This document shows positions 1 to 9,308 of a stretch of 64,000 nucleotides of DNA, in pieces. The DNA lies in NCBI RefSeq assembly GCF_000208745.1, contig NC_030854.1, positions 17,001,620 through 17,065,619 of the forward strand, given 5' to 3'. A model generated the notes under the pieces. It had not been told where the DNA came from and did not search any database. It saw nothing but the letters and a program-made list of their open reading frames with translations. Source of the DNA: Theobroma cacao. Taxonomy: Eukaryota > Streptophyta > Magnoliopsida > Malvales > Malvaceae. The translations under genes were made by a program, and so were the position numbers. The stretch's first letter is position 1. Every line of letters starts with the position of its first letter.

Positions 1-130
1 CGAGAAAGTAGCTGGAGAGAAGCATCAAAAAGCTAAGGGGACTTGAAGACACAAGCCAAGAGTCCAGCTTAGTGAAGCTCAAGTCAATTTGAAGGTTGAA
101 AAAGTGCAAAACTTGAAAATCATAAAGCCC

Positions 131-507
131 TAGTCGACTACAAAGGAAGCATAGTTGACCCTGTTCCCAAAAAATCAAGAAAATCAAGTTCAGAATAGAC
201 ATAGTCAACTACAGAGGAAGCATAGTCGACCCTATTCTAGAAAGATCAAGAAAATCAAGTTGAGTAATAGCCATAATCGACTATAAAAGAGATATAGTGG
301 ACCTTGAAAAGTCAAAGGCAAAAAACAATCAACTTTTAAAAGCCATAGTCGACTATAAGAGAGGCATAGTCAACTATAGAAGGCCAAACTTGAAGAACAC
401 ATGCTCTCTGGAAGTGGATTGACTAAAGAACATATATACTTGACTATGGAAGCCCTAATTGAGAAAATTGAAGAACATAGTCAACCCTAAGAGCATTGTA
501 GTCGACC
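131..507. repeat. Cluster of TAGTCGACTA palindromes in LTR U3
   Basis: Perfect 10-bp palindromes TAGTCGACTA lie at 131-140 and 346-355. One-base variants (TAGTCAACTA, TAGTCGACCC, TAATCGACTA) lie at about 202, 223, 263, 367 and 499. All are upstream of the TATA box at 574. Palindrome clusters upstream of the TATA box are a described property of Sirevirus LTRs; the exact word here differs from the maize one. Confidence 0.8.
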
Positions 508-573
508 CTCAAGCTTTAGCAACAGGCAGATTTGATTCAAACTTGTGTCTAATAGCTTCAAATCATGCTCTAG

Positions 574-583
574 CTATAAATAG
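574..583 (+). promoter_or_regulatory. TATA box of Sirevirus-like LTR
   Basis: CTATAAATAG lies between the palindrome cluster and a leader-like region, in the position expected of the LTR promoter. Confidence 0.6.
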
Positions 584-1460
584 GTGCATTTGAGGCATTT
601 TAAAGGTAGAGAAAACTTGAGATAAAGTTTCAAACCCTAGAGAGAGTACCCACAAACTCATCCTCACTCTCTAGCATATTTTTTACTCTTCCATCAAGCT
701 TTCAAAGTTGAATCCTTGTTCTATTCAAGCTAAAATTTCTTCTCTCACTAGAAACAAACTAAAAATCTCAACACCCAACCTTTGTCGAGGCATTTCCTAG
801 TTGAAATTTGTACTTCATTGTAAAGGTTCTAGCTTAACCTTGAAAAGCTATCTTGTAAGGGTTACTACTTCCTATCAAAAAACAATAATTCTTTGTGGAT
901 TATGTGGGTTACTGCTTGATCTCGTAAAAACCAAGAATCCCTTTATGGATTGTAAGGGTTACTGCTTGATCCTGTGAAAGGCAAGAATCTGGTTGTGGAT
1001 TGTGTAAGTGTTATCATTTCCTATTAAAAGCAAGTATCTTTGATAGTGGATTGAAATTCTTTGGTTGCCATGGAAGTGGATGGAGGCATAAAAAAACCAA
1101 ACCACTATAAATTTCTTGTGTTTTTTTTTAGTTTTCGCATTACTATTTATTATTCATACTTGCCTTAGGAAAATAGATTCATATCAATTTATTGTTTTTC
1201 TCTTAGAAAAACATTTTTCATTATCCTTTACATCTAGCATTTATTTCAAGAAAAATATTTTATCTTGACTCATTAATTTTTATACCTAGTGATTTATTGT
1301 AGAAAATTCATTTTTGATATTAAGAAATATTTTTGGGTGAAAAGATTTTAATTTTTACAGTTAGACTTTCAAAGAAAATTTTAATATATCAATTCACTCC
1401 CCTTTTGATATATTGCATATTGAGACTTCTACACTAACACCCCTCTTTTGATATATTGCA

Positions 1461-1515
1461 AAAGATGACTCTTTGGATACCATACACTTAAGTCTTGGGT
1501 ATCCAAGAGGTATAT
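1461..1515 (-). pseudogene. Sirevirus pol fragment, RNase H start (minus strand, piece 1)
   Basis: Read on the minus strand this short stretch encodes YLLDTQDLSVWYPKSHLL, which matches the RT to RNase H linker of the plus-strand Sirevirus in this window (YLLDTQTLGIWYPRESSF at about 51450-51500). It continues the pol fragment at 5059-6605: removing the solo LTR 1516-5058 and one copy of its TATAT duplication keeps the frame open across the join. Homology stops at about 1460, where the neighbouring LTR begins. Confidence 0.75.
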
Positions 1516-2340
1516 TGTCACGACCTAAATTTCGGGCCATGACCGGCGCAAGGGCCCGATGACATAGTCCATTAAGCCCAAGCAAGCCTATTAATCTAAC
1601 ATACTCATCATTCCATCATAGCTACTAAGTCCTATTTCATAACTTAGAATCATAATAAAATTAAACATTTGCCAACTCATACTGGCATATCAATTAAATG
1701 TACATTGCCTACAACATGTATCTTAATAATTTACATCAAGTTTGTCTATACATCTAAAAAAGAAGACTCGATTTCCAGCGGAGGGACTCGGACGAATGTA
1801 CAGCTACTGAATGCCGAGACACCTACCATAAGATAAATATAAGTCTACAAGGACACCTCGTCCTAGTTAGCTGCTGCCTCGTGATTTGAAAACATGAAGT
1901 TGAAAACGGTGAGTATAAACCCAGTGAGTGAACAAGAAAGGGAACAAGCATACCATAAGGAATCTTTAATGAAATCATGATGCATTCTTTTTCAAAACAA
2001 TGCAATTTGTTTCTATTCTTATTAAAAACCCCTCATCAAGCCCTTAAATGATTAATCCTTTGAAAATCATGAACCCATACATAACGAACCATTTGAAAAA
2101 TGAAAGCTTCAATATTACACAAGCAAGTCAAATACGACAACGAATCTTCGTTGCAGCGATGTTGGGATTTAGTTATTAGCCGAACGAGGGTTTCTCAACT
2201 GCCCGAGGGTTTCTCACTAAACCTCCCCATTTTAAACTTAACTCATCTAATATTTAATGTTGGAAGTCCATGCTCCGTTATGGTAGCAAAGAAGTGAAAG
2301 ATAGGGCAGCAATTGGACAAGATAGGAGACCAAAACATAA

Positions 2341-2580
2341 GGTTTTTCGCTGCAGTGAGATTCTTTCTCACTGCAGCGAAATTGTAACCCAGAAACAGAA
2401 AGTTTCTCATTGCAGCAAAATTCAGTTGATGAAACAGAGAGTTTTTCACTGCAGCGAGATTCCTTTTCACTGCAGCGAAATACATTCTCGTTGCAGCGAG
2501 AACCAGTTCTGGTGAAGGTTCTCAAACCCGAGAGTTTCTCGCTGCAACGAGAATGAATTTCGTTGTAGCGAAAACAGAGC
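2341..2580. repeat. Clustered CTCGCTGCAGCGAG-type palindromes in A LTR
   Basis: About ten imperfect copies of an 18-bp near-palindrome, TTCTCGCTGCAGCGAGAA, centred on CTGCAG or CTGCAA, spaced 15-45 bp apart. The same cluster occurs in the other A LTRs (47270-47590, 49010-49385, 53595-53860). Confidence 0.85.
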
Positions 2581-2782
2581 AACAAGAGAAAAGTTTTCTC
2601 TCACTCAACAAAAAAGGCCATCCTGCTAAACCAACAAAACCAACATACAACACATAAAATTCCCAAAGTGCAATGTATCAAATTTCCCATATATGTCAAT
2701 CATATATCACATTCATAAGTTTTCATTTCATAAGCATAGATATGCATAATTACATAGATAAACATCAACATCATCATAATCA

Positions 2783-2967
2783 CACCCGACTCATGTACAT
2801 CCCCCCACATCGTGCACATAGCTGGCACCATCGTGTGCATCCCCCCACATCGTGCACAATCAATGCCATCGTGTGCATCCCCTCACATCGTGCACACGGT
2901 CACTATCATCATCCATCTCTCATGCCACCATTATCATCGGCATGTGCATCCCCCCACATCGTGCACA
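2783..2967. repeat. Minisatellite in A LTR
   Basis: Several diverged tandem units with the core TGTGCATCCCCCCACATCGTGCACA, roughly 36-42 bp each. It is the counterpart of the regular 42-bp array at 46795-47003 in the minus-strand A copy. Confidence 0.8.
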
Positions 2968-3840
2968 TGTCACATGGGGGTTCTGCAGACGCCCCAACCG
3001 TGCGGCCTTGGGCTCGCCCTCAGCTTGGCCTTCGAACCCAAGTCAGCCTAATATGCCTAACAGCTAATTTCTCAAGGCCACAAGGACCAAGAGGCAACAT
3101 AATGATGCAGGATGCAATGCAACTTACCAACCAGCCCCCACAAAGCTTCCGACCCTCAGCGCGCACCCTTCACCCGCAGACAGCACAGGCAGCACGCACC
3201 TAGCACAGATAGCACGCACCCAGCAGAGGGTAATCGGTTGGCAGGCACATAACACCCTCACCAGCACTCTGGACAGTGCACACTCACACCAGCAGGCAGG
3301 AAATGGCCTTAGGCCAACAAGCACCCAAGCAGCAAAGAGAAGGTAGGAGAGAGGAAGAGAGAGTTAGAGAGATTGAGAGTGAATGAGAGTGTATTATTTC
3401 CCAAAATCTGCTGTACACACTTTACAAAGCCTATTTATATTGTGTTTTCCCTCCAAAATCCCCAAAAGTCAAGGCAGCTTATGGGATGGCTTTGGGCAGG
3501 AAACTCCCAAAATTTGGGCATTATTGGGTGGGACAGGCAGCAGAGGTGCTACAGTAGCGGGCTGGAGTGCTTGGGCCGCGCCAGGCAGGTTGCTTGGGCG
3601 CTGGGCGCGCGAGCTGCTCTGGGCCTCGCACAGACTGTTTGTCTGGGCTGTGCGGATTGTCTGTCTGGAGCTGTGTGGGCTGGCTCGCCCAGGGGCCTGT
3701 GGTCTGCACCCCTGCCAGCAGCTTTCTCCTGACTAGCACACCCTAGAGGGGTTCATCTCCCAGTGATACTCCCGCATGTTCTGTCACTCCGCCACACCTC
3801 CGGGCACCATCTACGGGTCTGAACCGTTCCCCGTGATACA
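2968..3840 (-). mobile_element. GC-rich LTR-like insertion inside A LTR minisatellite
   Basis: An 873-bp block absent from the other A copies, sitting in the minisatellite just before the CACACGGTTA segment that the copy at 54255 keeps contiguous. It is clearly more GC-rich than its surroundings. On the minus strand it begins TGTATCACGGGGAA and ends ATGTGACA (TG...CA), with a TATA-like CAATATAAATAGGC at about 3431-3444 followed by a CT-rich leader (about 3340-3390). This is the layout of a small solo LTR. The flanks are CA-rich (GCACA and CACAC), so the target duplication is ambiguous. I do not recognise the family. Short open frames across it look like by-products of its GC content. Confidence 0.6.
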
Positions 3841-5058
3841 CACACACGGTTACAGTTATTATACACAATATCATTCATCATGCACAACACACACCTTTAT
3901 ATATCATCATACTACAATAGTGCATGAATTTATAGCAATCACATATCACTACATAAAACCATTTTGCAAAAGCTTGTTCCCAAGGCACTTGTCTTTATGA
4001 AAAACTTGATAATTCATTCAAACGTGTGGCAAATACATTATATTTCCCAAAACAAGTTTTGAAGGCAGTCCACTCACCAATTGATTGTAGAGCCTTTAGA
4101 TGACTCCAATTTCCCTAATTGTCCAAATGAGATGATAGGGCTTCCTTAGAACCTAAGATCACATTAGCAAAAGCAATAGGTCAATTTACACAATATGAAC
4201 CCTAAAATCTATCTCTTAGCTAGCTTTCAATTGCCACTTTAAATGGCCATCTATGTTCACTATCTTAAACACTAAAAGTAATGAACATACTCAACAATAA
4301 AATAGCTCATAAATCCCAATTACTAGCCATTTTTTGCAGCTAAAAATCAAGCTTAATTCATCACTTGCCCTAGGGCTCATTTGTAGTCAAATTCTCTTCC
4401 AATAGTTTTCAAATAAATGGTGAAATTTTCTTTTTCTCTCTCTAAAACATCCAACTAGTGAGAGAAAGTATAGAAATGGGATTTATCAAGGGTTTTGAAG
4501 TGAGAGGATGAAAGAGCACAAGGGTTTATGGAAGGGTGCACCAAAAGCATGAAAATTGAAGCTAGAGAGAAAGTTATGGAAGCTTGAAGAAACGTGAGAG
4601 AGGAGAAAGGAAGAAGAAGACTAGATGCTGGAAAATCTCTAGAAGCTGCTGGAAATTCAAGATATTTATAGCCAATCTTATCCTTTCCCTTAAAATTACG
4701 AAAATACCCTCCCACCAATTTACTTACTCTCCTCCAATCTTTTATGCAATCTTTTTGTTCTTTTGACATTGGGACAAGATCCATAATGGTCTAGACATGT
4801 TCGGGTTCATACAAACTTAAAATTTTAACCCGAGGTGAAAAATGACCATTTTGCCCCTATTATGAAAATTGTTGAAACTTCTAGTTTTTTTCGTGTTTCA
4901 TCAGCACACATCATTTATGCAGTCTTATACCCATTTTGACCTTAAAATATCATAAAATTTTCTTTTAGAAGCTTATTAGAGAAAATGACGAATCTACCTC
5001 TGGCTCGTATTATTACATCTATGCTTAGTTACAAGCTTATAGAGGTTGGGGTCTCACA

Positions 5059-6605
5059 TATATAAAGATCCTCTTTACAATGATGAAGTGTGATTCCTTA
5101 GGACATGATTGAAACCTTTCAATAGGCACACACTAAACAAAATATCAAGACTACTAGCTATTAAATAAAAAAATGAACCAATTATACATCTATAGAGTTT
5201 TTGATCTACATATTTTCCTTTCTCATCTATATTAAGCTTTGTGGAACTACTCATAGTGTTCCAATTGACTTCATATTCATTATACCAAACTTTTTCAGCA
5301 TCTCTTTAGTGTACTTAGCTTGGTTGATGAAGATCCCATCCTCACATTTGTTGATTTGTAGACCAAGGAAGAAATGTAATTTTCTAGTCATACCCATTTC
5401 AAACTCACTTCATATTTCTTAGCAAAATTCTCACACAACTTTTCATTAGTAGTATATTATCCATAAAAATTTGAACAAGTAAATCATTTTCATTTTTCTA
5501 AATAAAAGATGTAATGTCTACACTCCCCTTAAAAAATCTTTTTTTAATTAAAAATTTTGAAAGCCTTTCATACCAAGCTCCAAGACCTTGTTTCAATCCA
5601 TATATTGCTTTGTGGAATTTCTAAACATGATCAATCTTTTCAAAATCTTCAAAACCAGAGGGTTGTTCAATATATACCTCTTATTGAGTAAAACCATTTA
5701 GAAATGCACTTTTAACATCCATTTGGAACAATTTGAAATTCATGTAACATGCATATGCAAGCAAGAGTCTCATTGCTTCTAATCAATACCTTCCTTTTGA
5801 TTGTAGCCTTGAACAACTAACCTTGCTTTGTTCCTTACCATATTACCCAACTCATCCAATTTGTTTCCAAATACCCACTTAGTGTCAATAATAAGGTGAT
5901 TGGTTGGCGTTGAAACGAAAGTCTAAACTTTGTTCCTTTCAAATTGGCCTAGTTTTTTATGCATGGCAATCATCCAACTTTTTTCCTTTTCAGCTTCATC
6001 AAAATTCTTAGGTTCTACTTGTGATATAAATGCCACATATTCACAAGCTTCCCTTAGTCCTCTTCTAGTTTTAACAGCATTCGAGAGATCTTCGATGATT
6101 TGCTCTTAAGGGTGATTTCTTACAAATTTCCAACTTTTAGGAAGTTCATTGTGTTGATTTTCAGTTCTTTGCAAGTCCTCTAAACGTGGTTCTTTTTCCT
6201 TTTTCTTCTTGGAGCTGTCACCATAATCTTCTTTGTTCTCCAAGCTCATTCTTTCCATTCTCTTTTCAATTTCATCTACATCATCATCATCAAGCACTAC
6301 CTTTCTTAGTGCAACATTTGTCTCATCAAAAACAATATTAATAAATTCTTCCATAACTAAGGTTTTTCTGTTAAGCACTCTATAGGCTTTAAAATTTACT
6401 TCATAACCTACAAAAATGGCTTCATCACTTTTAGCAACAAATTTTCCCAAGGTGTGTTTTCTATTATTTAGAACAAAGCATTTGCATCCAAAACTCCTTA
6501 AATGTGAAATGTTTGGTGTTCTTCCTTTGTAAAGGTCATGAGGAGTTTTTGAAAGTGTTAACATTATCCTACTTTTGGAATGACAAAATTGATTCATTTA
6601 GAATT
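5059..6605 (-). pseudogene. Sirevirus pol fragment: integrase C-terminus and reverse transcriptase (minus strand, piece 2)
   Basis: Minus-strand copia polyprotein remnant. From 6605 downward it encodes the integrase C-terminal region (SKTPHDLYKGRTPNISHLRSFGCKCF and a VGYEVNFKAYRVLNRKT box, about 6350-6560), an acidic linker, then reverse transcriptase: KWVFGNKLDE, MDVKSAFLNGF (about 5710-5740), YGLKQ, and HFFLGLQINKCEDGIFINQ (about 5330-5390). The catalytic YVDD box reads FMDN (about 5460), so an essential Asp is replaced. Several stops and a deletion after GYNQKEGID (about 5890) also inactivate it. It is truncated at 6605 by an LTR-like sequence and interrupted below 5059 by the A solo LTR. 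It is the same kind of element as the plus-strand Sirevirus but a separate, opposite-strand copy. Confidence 0.85.
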
Positions 6606-8135
6606 TGTTGACAATGTTTTTGTGAAATCTCACCTTAAGTAAGAGGATACGTTAGGAAATCCTTAGGTGAGCATATAGATCACATATTTTGAGTATTAAA
6701 CTTAGTTTTAACCTTCAAAAGAATTCATTGACACTTTATGTTTTCTATCTCCTTTGAAGCAGAAAATTTTCTAAGTCTAGAAAGGGTCAAAATATGTGAT
6801 TTTCATAGGACAATCTTATGGAAATAAAAAATGGCGGTAATGATTTCCTTGATTTTTAGATGACCAAAAATATTTTTTTTGAAAATTTTTGGAATACACT
6901 AGGGTAAATGGGAGTCGTAAATTTAATTTCAATCAAACTTTTTTGATTTTGTTCTTGAAACCAAAATTTAGATTTTGATTCTTTTGTATTTTTATTGAAT
7001 CCAAATGGGGGTTGTTTGCTTATTTACATTAAATACGTTAAGTAAATGGAAAGTAAAAAGGAAAGAACTAAAGATGAGGACATTTACTTAGATAGTATTT
7101 AATATAAATAAATTGGGTAGATTTTATAGTTAATCTGTCTCAAAAACTACATTCTGTTTCAAATGTATCGGTACATGTCCATGATGTATCAATATATATG
7201 GTCATGTATCGATACATGTTCATAATGTATTAATACAATTTTTTCAAAACCAAATGTATAAATACATTTCATAATTTTCAAAAAAATAAAAGAGGCAGAA
7301 CTGTATTTTCACACTTAAAACTATAAATACCTCACATTTTTTGAAGGTTTTCAATCCTCAACCATTTTTCTAAGGTATTTCTCTCAACTTAAACTCTCTC
7401 AACTTATTTTTCATGGAAATCTTTATCTTTTATCATTAAAAAGGTTGGTTTTGAGTTTAAACAATAAAAATGACTTTTTTATGGTTTGGAAACTCTAAAT
7501 GTTGATTTTTAGTTTTTGAAATTATGATTTTATTGACCATATTTTCTGTTTGTGATTAAAGTTTAAAGGCTTTGTGATTTTCTTAAGCATCTAAGCTCAC
7601 TTAAGGTAAGGATGAAAGATTTATGGGTTTCTAAGCACGGGTTTTAACTAGAAAATTAGTTTAGCTAAAAACGAGTAAATTTCAAAAATGCCTAAGATGA
7701 TTATTTCGAGATTTTTATTTTAAGAATTGATTGTAATGAATGTTGTGTGATAGGAACGCTTGAAAACTCCATAGATTCTGTGAAAATGGAGTTGTGATTA
7801 GAGCTAGGAATTGAATCTCCAACTAGGTGAGTGGATACTCCACTTTCAAATTATTTTGATATGTAAAGCTAGTATGATTTATGTGAAAAAGATTATTTAT
7901 GTATGTTGGATTGATATCTCTAAAATGGTTTAGTAAAGGATTTGAGTTTAAAGAATGAAAATGATTTCTAAGAAAATAAATTGTTAGTGATTGTGATATG
8001 ATTGATACAATGGTTTTCAAAATGCTTACGGATCTCTAATATGTATGTAAATATTCTACTATGCATTAGTTTTCAATAAGGGGGGACAAGCATTTTATGT
8101 TTGAAGTCCACTCGATTACTTCGGTCTATTGGCTC
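6606..8135 (+). mobile_element. Unclassified LTR-like sequence
   Basis: Begins TGTTGACAATG exactly where the minus-strand pol homology stops. It contains a cluster of ATGTATCGATACATG-like words (about 7160-7265), a TATA-like ACTATAAATACCTC (about 7320-7333) with a leader-like stretch downstream, and a purine run AATAAGGGGGGACAAG near 8078. These are LTR or polypurine-tract hallmarks in plus orientation. I found no matching right end or duplication; it is probably truncated by the Sirevirus LTR at about 8136. No coding region was recognised. Confidence 0.4.
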
Positions 8136-8390
8136 AATTAGTTTTTGATGATAATAAAACATTCCTATTCATTTGTGTCTAATATTTCTACTTCAATGTG
8201 CAGGACAAGAATTATATGCTAATAATAAATAAATTATTCCATGAGGCATATTAAAAAGGTATATGAATAAGAAGCCACATCTAATTAACAAAACAAAAGC
8301 TCCTTAGTTGAATAATGAAGGATTAGTTAGCTAAAATTCAATTCAAATCAGAAGTTGACGGACTCAAGAGTATTGAGAAACAGAAAAGAC

Positions 8391-8566
8391 TTAGTCGACC
8401 AAGAAGCGGGTTAGTCGACTAAGAAACTATTGCTAGAAATCTAGACTTCAAGCTGAAACCAACTTAGTCGACCAAGAAGTAAGTTAGTCGATTAAATGCT
8501 CACTGCCAGAAACTAGAAACAAAAAATAGAGACAACTTAGTCGACTAAAACATAAATTAGTCGACT
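8391..8566. repeat. AGTCGACT palindrome cluster in Sirevirus 5' LTR
   Basis: Six copies of TTAGTCGACYAA or one-base variants (about 8391, 8412, 8465, 8485, 8538, 8558), all upstream of the TATA box, matching the cluster at 131-507. Confidence 0.8.
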
Positions 8567-8688
8567 AAAAGCATTCTGCTAGAAAATTTGAATTGTGCAC
8601 TAAAAGATAGATTAACGGCCAGAACTGCAACAAAACTGTTTCCAACGGTCAAAAAGTATCTAACTCACTTAAGAGCTGATTTTCCAAG

Positions 8689-8696
8689 TATAAAAG
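8689..8696 (+). promoter_or_regulatory. TATA box of Sirevirus 5' LTR
   Basis: TATAAAAG lies 120 bp downstream of the palindrome cluster and about 600 bp before the LTR end. Confidence 0.55.
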
Positions 8697-9300
8697 GAAT
8701 TTCCAATGGCTAGAAAAGTAATTAAGGCTTCCAAGAACAAGAGAGAGCTTAAAAACCAAAAAATACTTCTTGCTTATTTTTTGCACTTAACTCCTATCTT
8801 TGTAATTGTGGTCTGCATTTCACTTTGTACCACTTAGATTAACCTCGTGATCATAGGTACACTCTTATCACTTTTCTTCTTGTATTCTTAGAGTGAATGG
8901 GTCACTCTAAGGGATTGATTCAAGCTAGGATTGCTTGATTGAGCATAGGTTCTAACTTAGCCTTGAAAAGTTAGATGTTGGGTTTTAGTTGATCTCGGTA
9001 AAAACTATTGTGAAAGGTTTTCGCTAAACTTGGTAAAAGCCATTGTAAAAGCTTGGTGAAAGCTTGTGAATTTCACTATTCTTAGTGGGTTGATTGAAAA
9101 ATCCTTGGTTGAATAATCAAGTTAGTGGGTGTAGGTCTTGGACCGAACCACTCTAAATTCTGGTGTGTTGTCTACTCTATTTTTGTTTTATTTTCATTCC
9201 TTCTTTTATCTTTCATTTGTTCCCACTTAGAGTCAATTTTTGAAAGAGCCAAATTATACTATTCACCCCCCTCTAGAACATTTACTTGGGACTAACAAGC

Positions 9301-9308
9301 GGTATCAG
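9301..9308 (+). other. Sirevirus primer binding site, left half
   Basis: GGTATCAG directly follows the LTR. The rest of the initiator tRNA-Met site (AGAGCC) continues at 11321-11326, after the solo LTR that split it. The ATCAG at 9304-9308 and 11318-11322 is the target duplication. Confidence 0.85.

Larger units (their letters stand above)
1..1460 (+). mobile_element. Sirevirus-like Ty1/copia LTR, left end outside window
   Basis: Right part of a copia LTR in plus orientation. It shows a cluster of AGTCGACT-type palindromes (131-507), a TATA box (574-583), a transcribed-leader-like CT-rich stretch, and the AATTCACTCCCC... terminal block usual just before copia LTR ends. The end is uncertain: 1439 (ACTAACA) or about 1460, because the block CCCCTTTTGATATATTGCA (1399-1417) recurs at about 1440-1460. 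Same architecture as the LTR at 8136-9297. It abuts a minus-strand Sirevirus pol fragment, so it probably inserted there, but no TSD can be tested because the start is missing. Confidence 0.7.
1516..5058 (+). mobile_element. Solo LTR, family A (copy 1), TSD TATAT
   Basis: Starts TGTCACGACC and ends GGTCTCACA. It is flanked by perfect 5-bp duplications TATAT (1511-1515 and 5059-5063). No internal region, primer site or second LTR is present, so it is a solo LTR. It is 3543 bp long because it holds an 873-bp insert (2968-3840); without that it is about 2.67 kb, close to the other copies (2345 and 2533 bp). It contains a palindrome cluster (about 2341-2580), a minisatellite (about 2783-2967) and the ATGACCATTTTGCCCC motif near 4840. 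The long LTR suggests Ty3/gypsy, but with no coding region this stays an inference. Confidence 0.9.
8136..9297 (+). mobile_element. 5' LTR of the plus-strand Sirevirus
   Basis: Ends ACTAACA, followed by the primer site GGTATCAG. The left edge at about 8136 is inferred from the block TTAGTTTTTGATGATAATAAAACATT, which resembles the usual Sirevirus LTR start; its initial TG is mutated. It contains palindromes TTAGTCGACTAA (8391-8566), a TATA box (8689-8696) and the ATTCACCCCCCTCTAG terminal block (about 9261-9276). The 3' LTR of this element is not in the window. Confidence 0.75.

Noticed and set aside
2341..2580. Regularly repeated short palindromes resembling a CRISPR array
   Set aside because: Spacing is irregular, repeats are imperfect, there are no cas genes, and the context is an LTR in a plant genome.
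2673..3203. 176-residue ORF rich in His, Pro and Cys
   Set aside because: It is the translation of the A-LTR minisatellite running into the GC-rich insert; composition and position explain it.
3124..3739. Several overlapping ORFs on both strands (60-120 residues) in a GC-rich patch
   Set aside because: Overlapping open frames on both strands come from low stop-codon frequency in GC-rich DNA. The block looks like an LTR.
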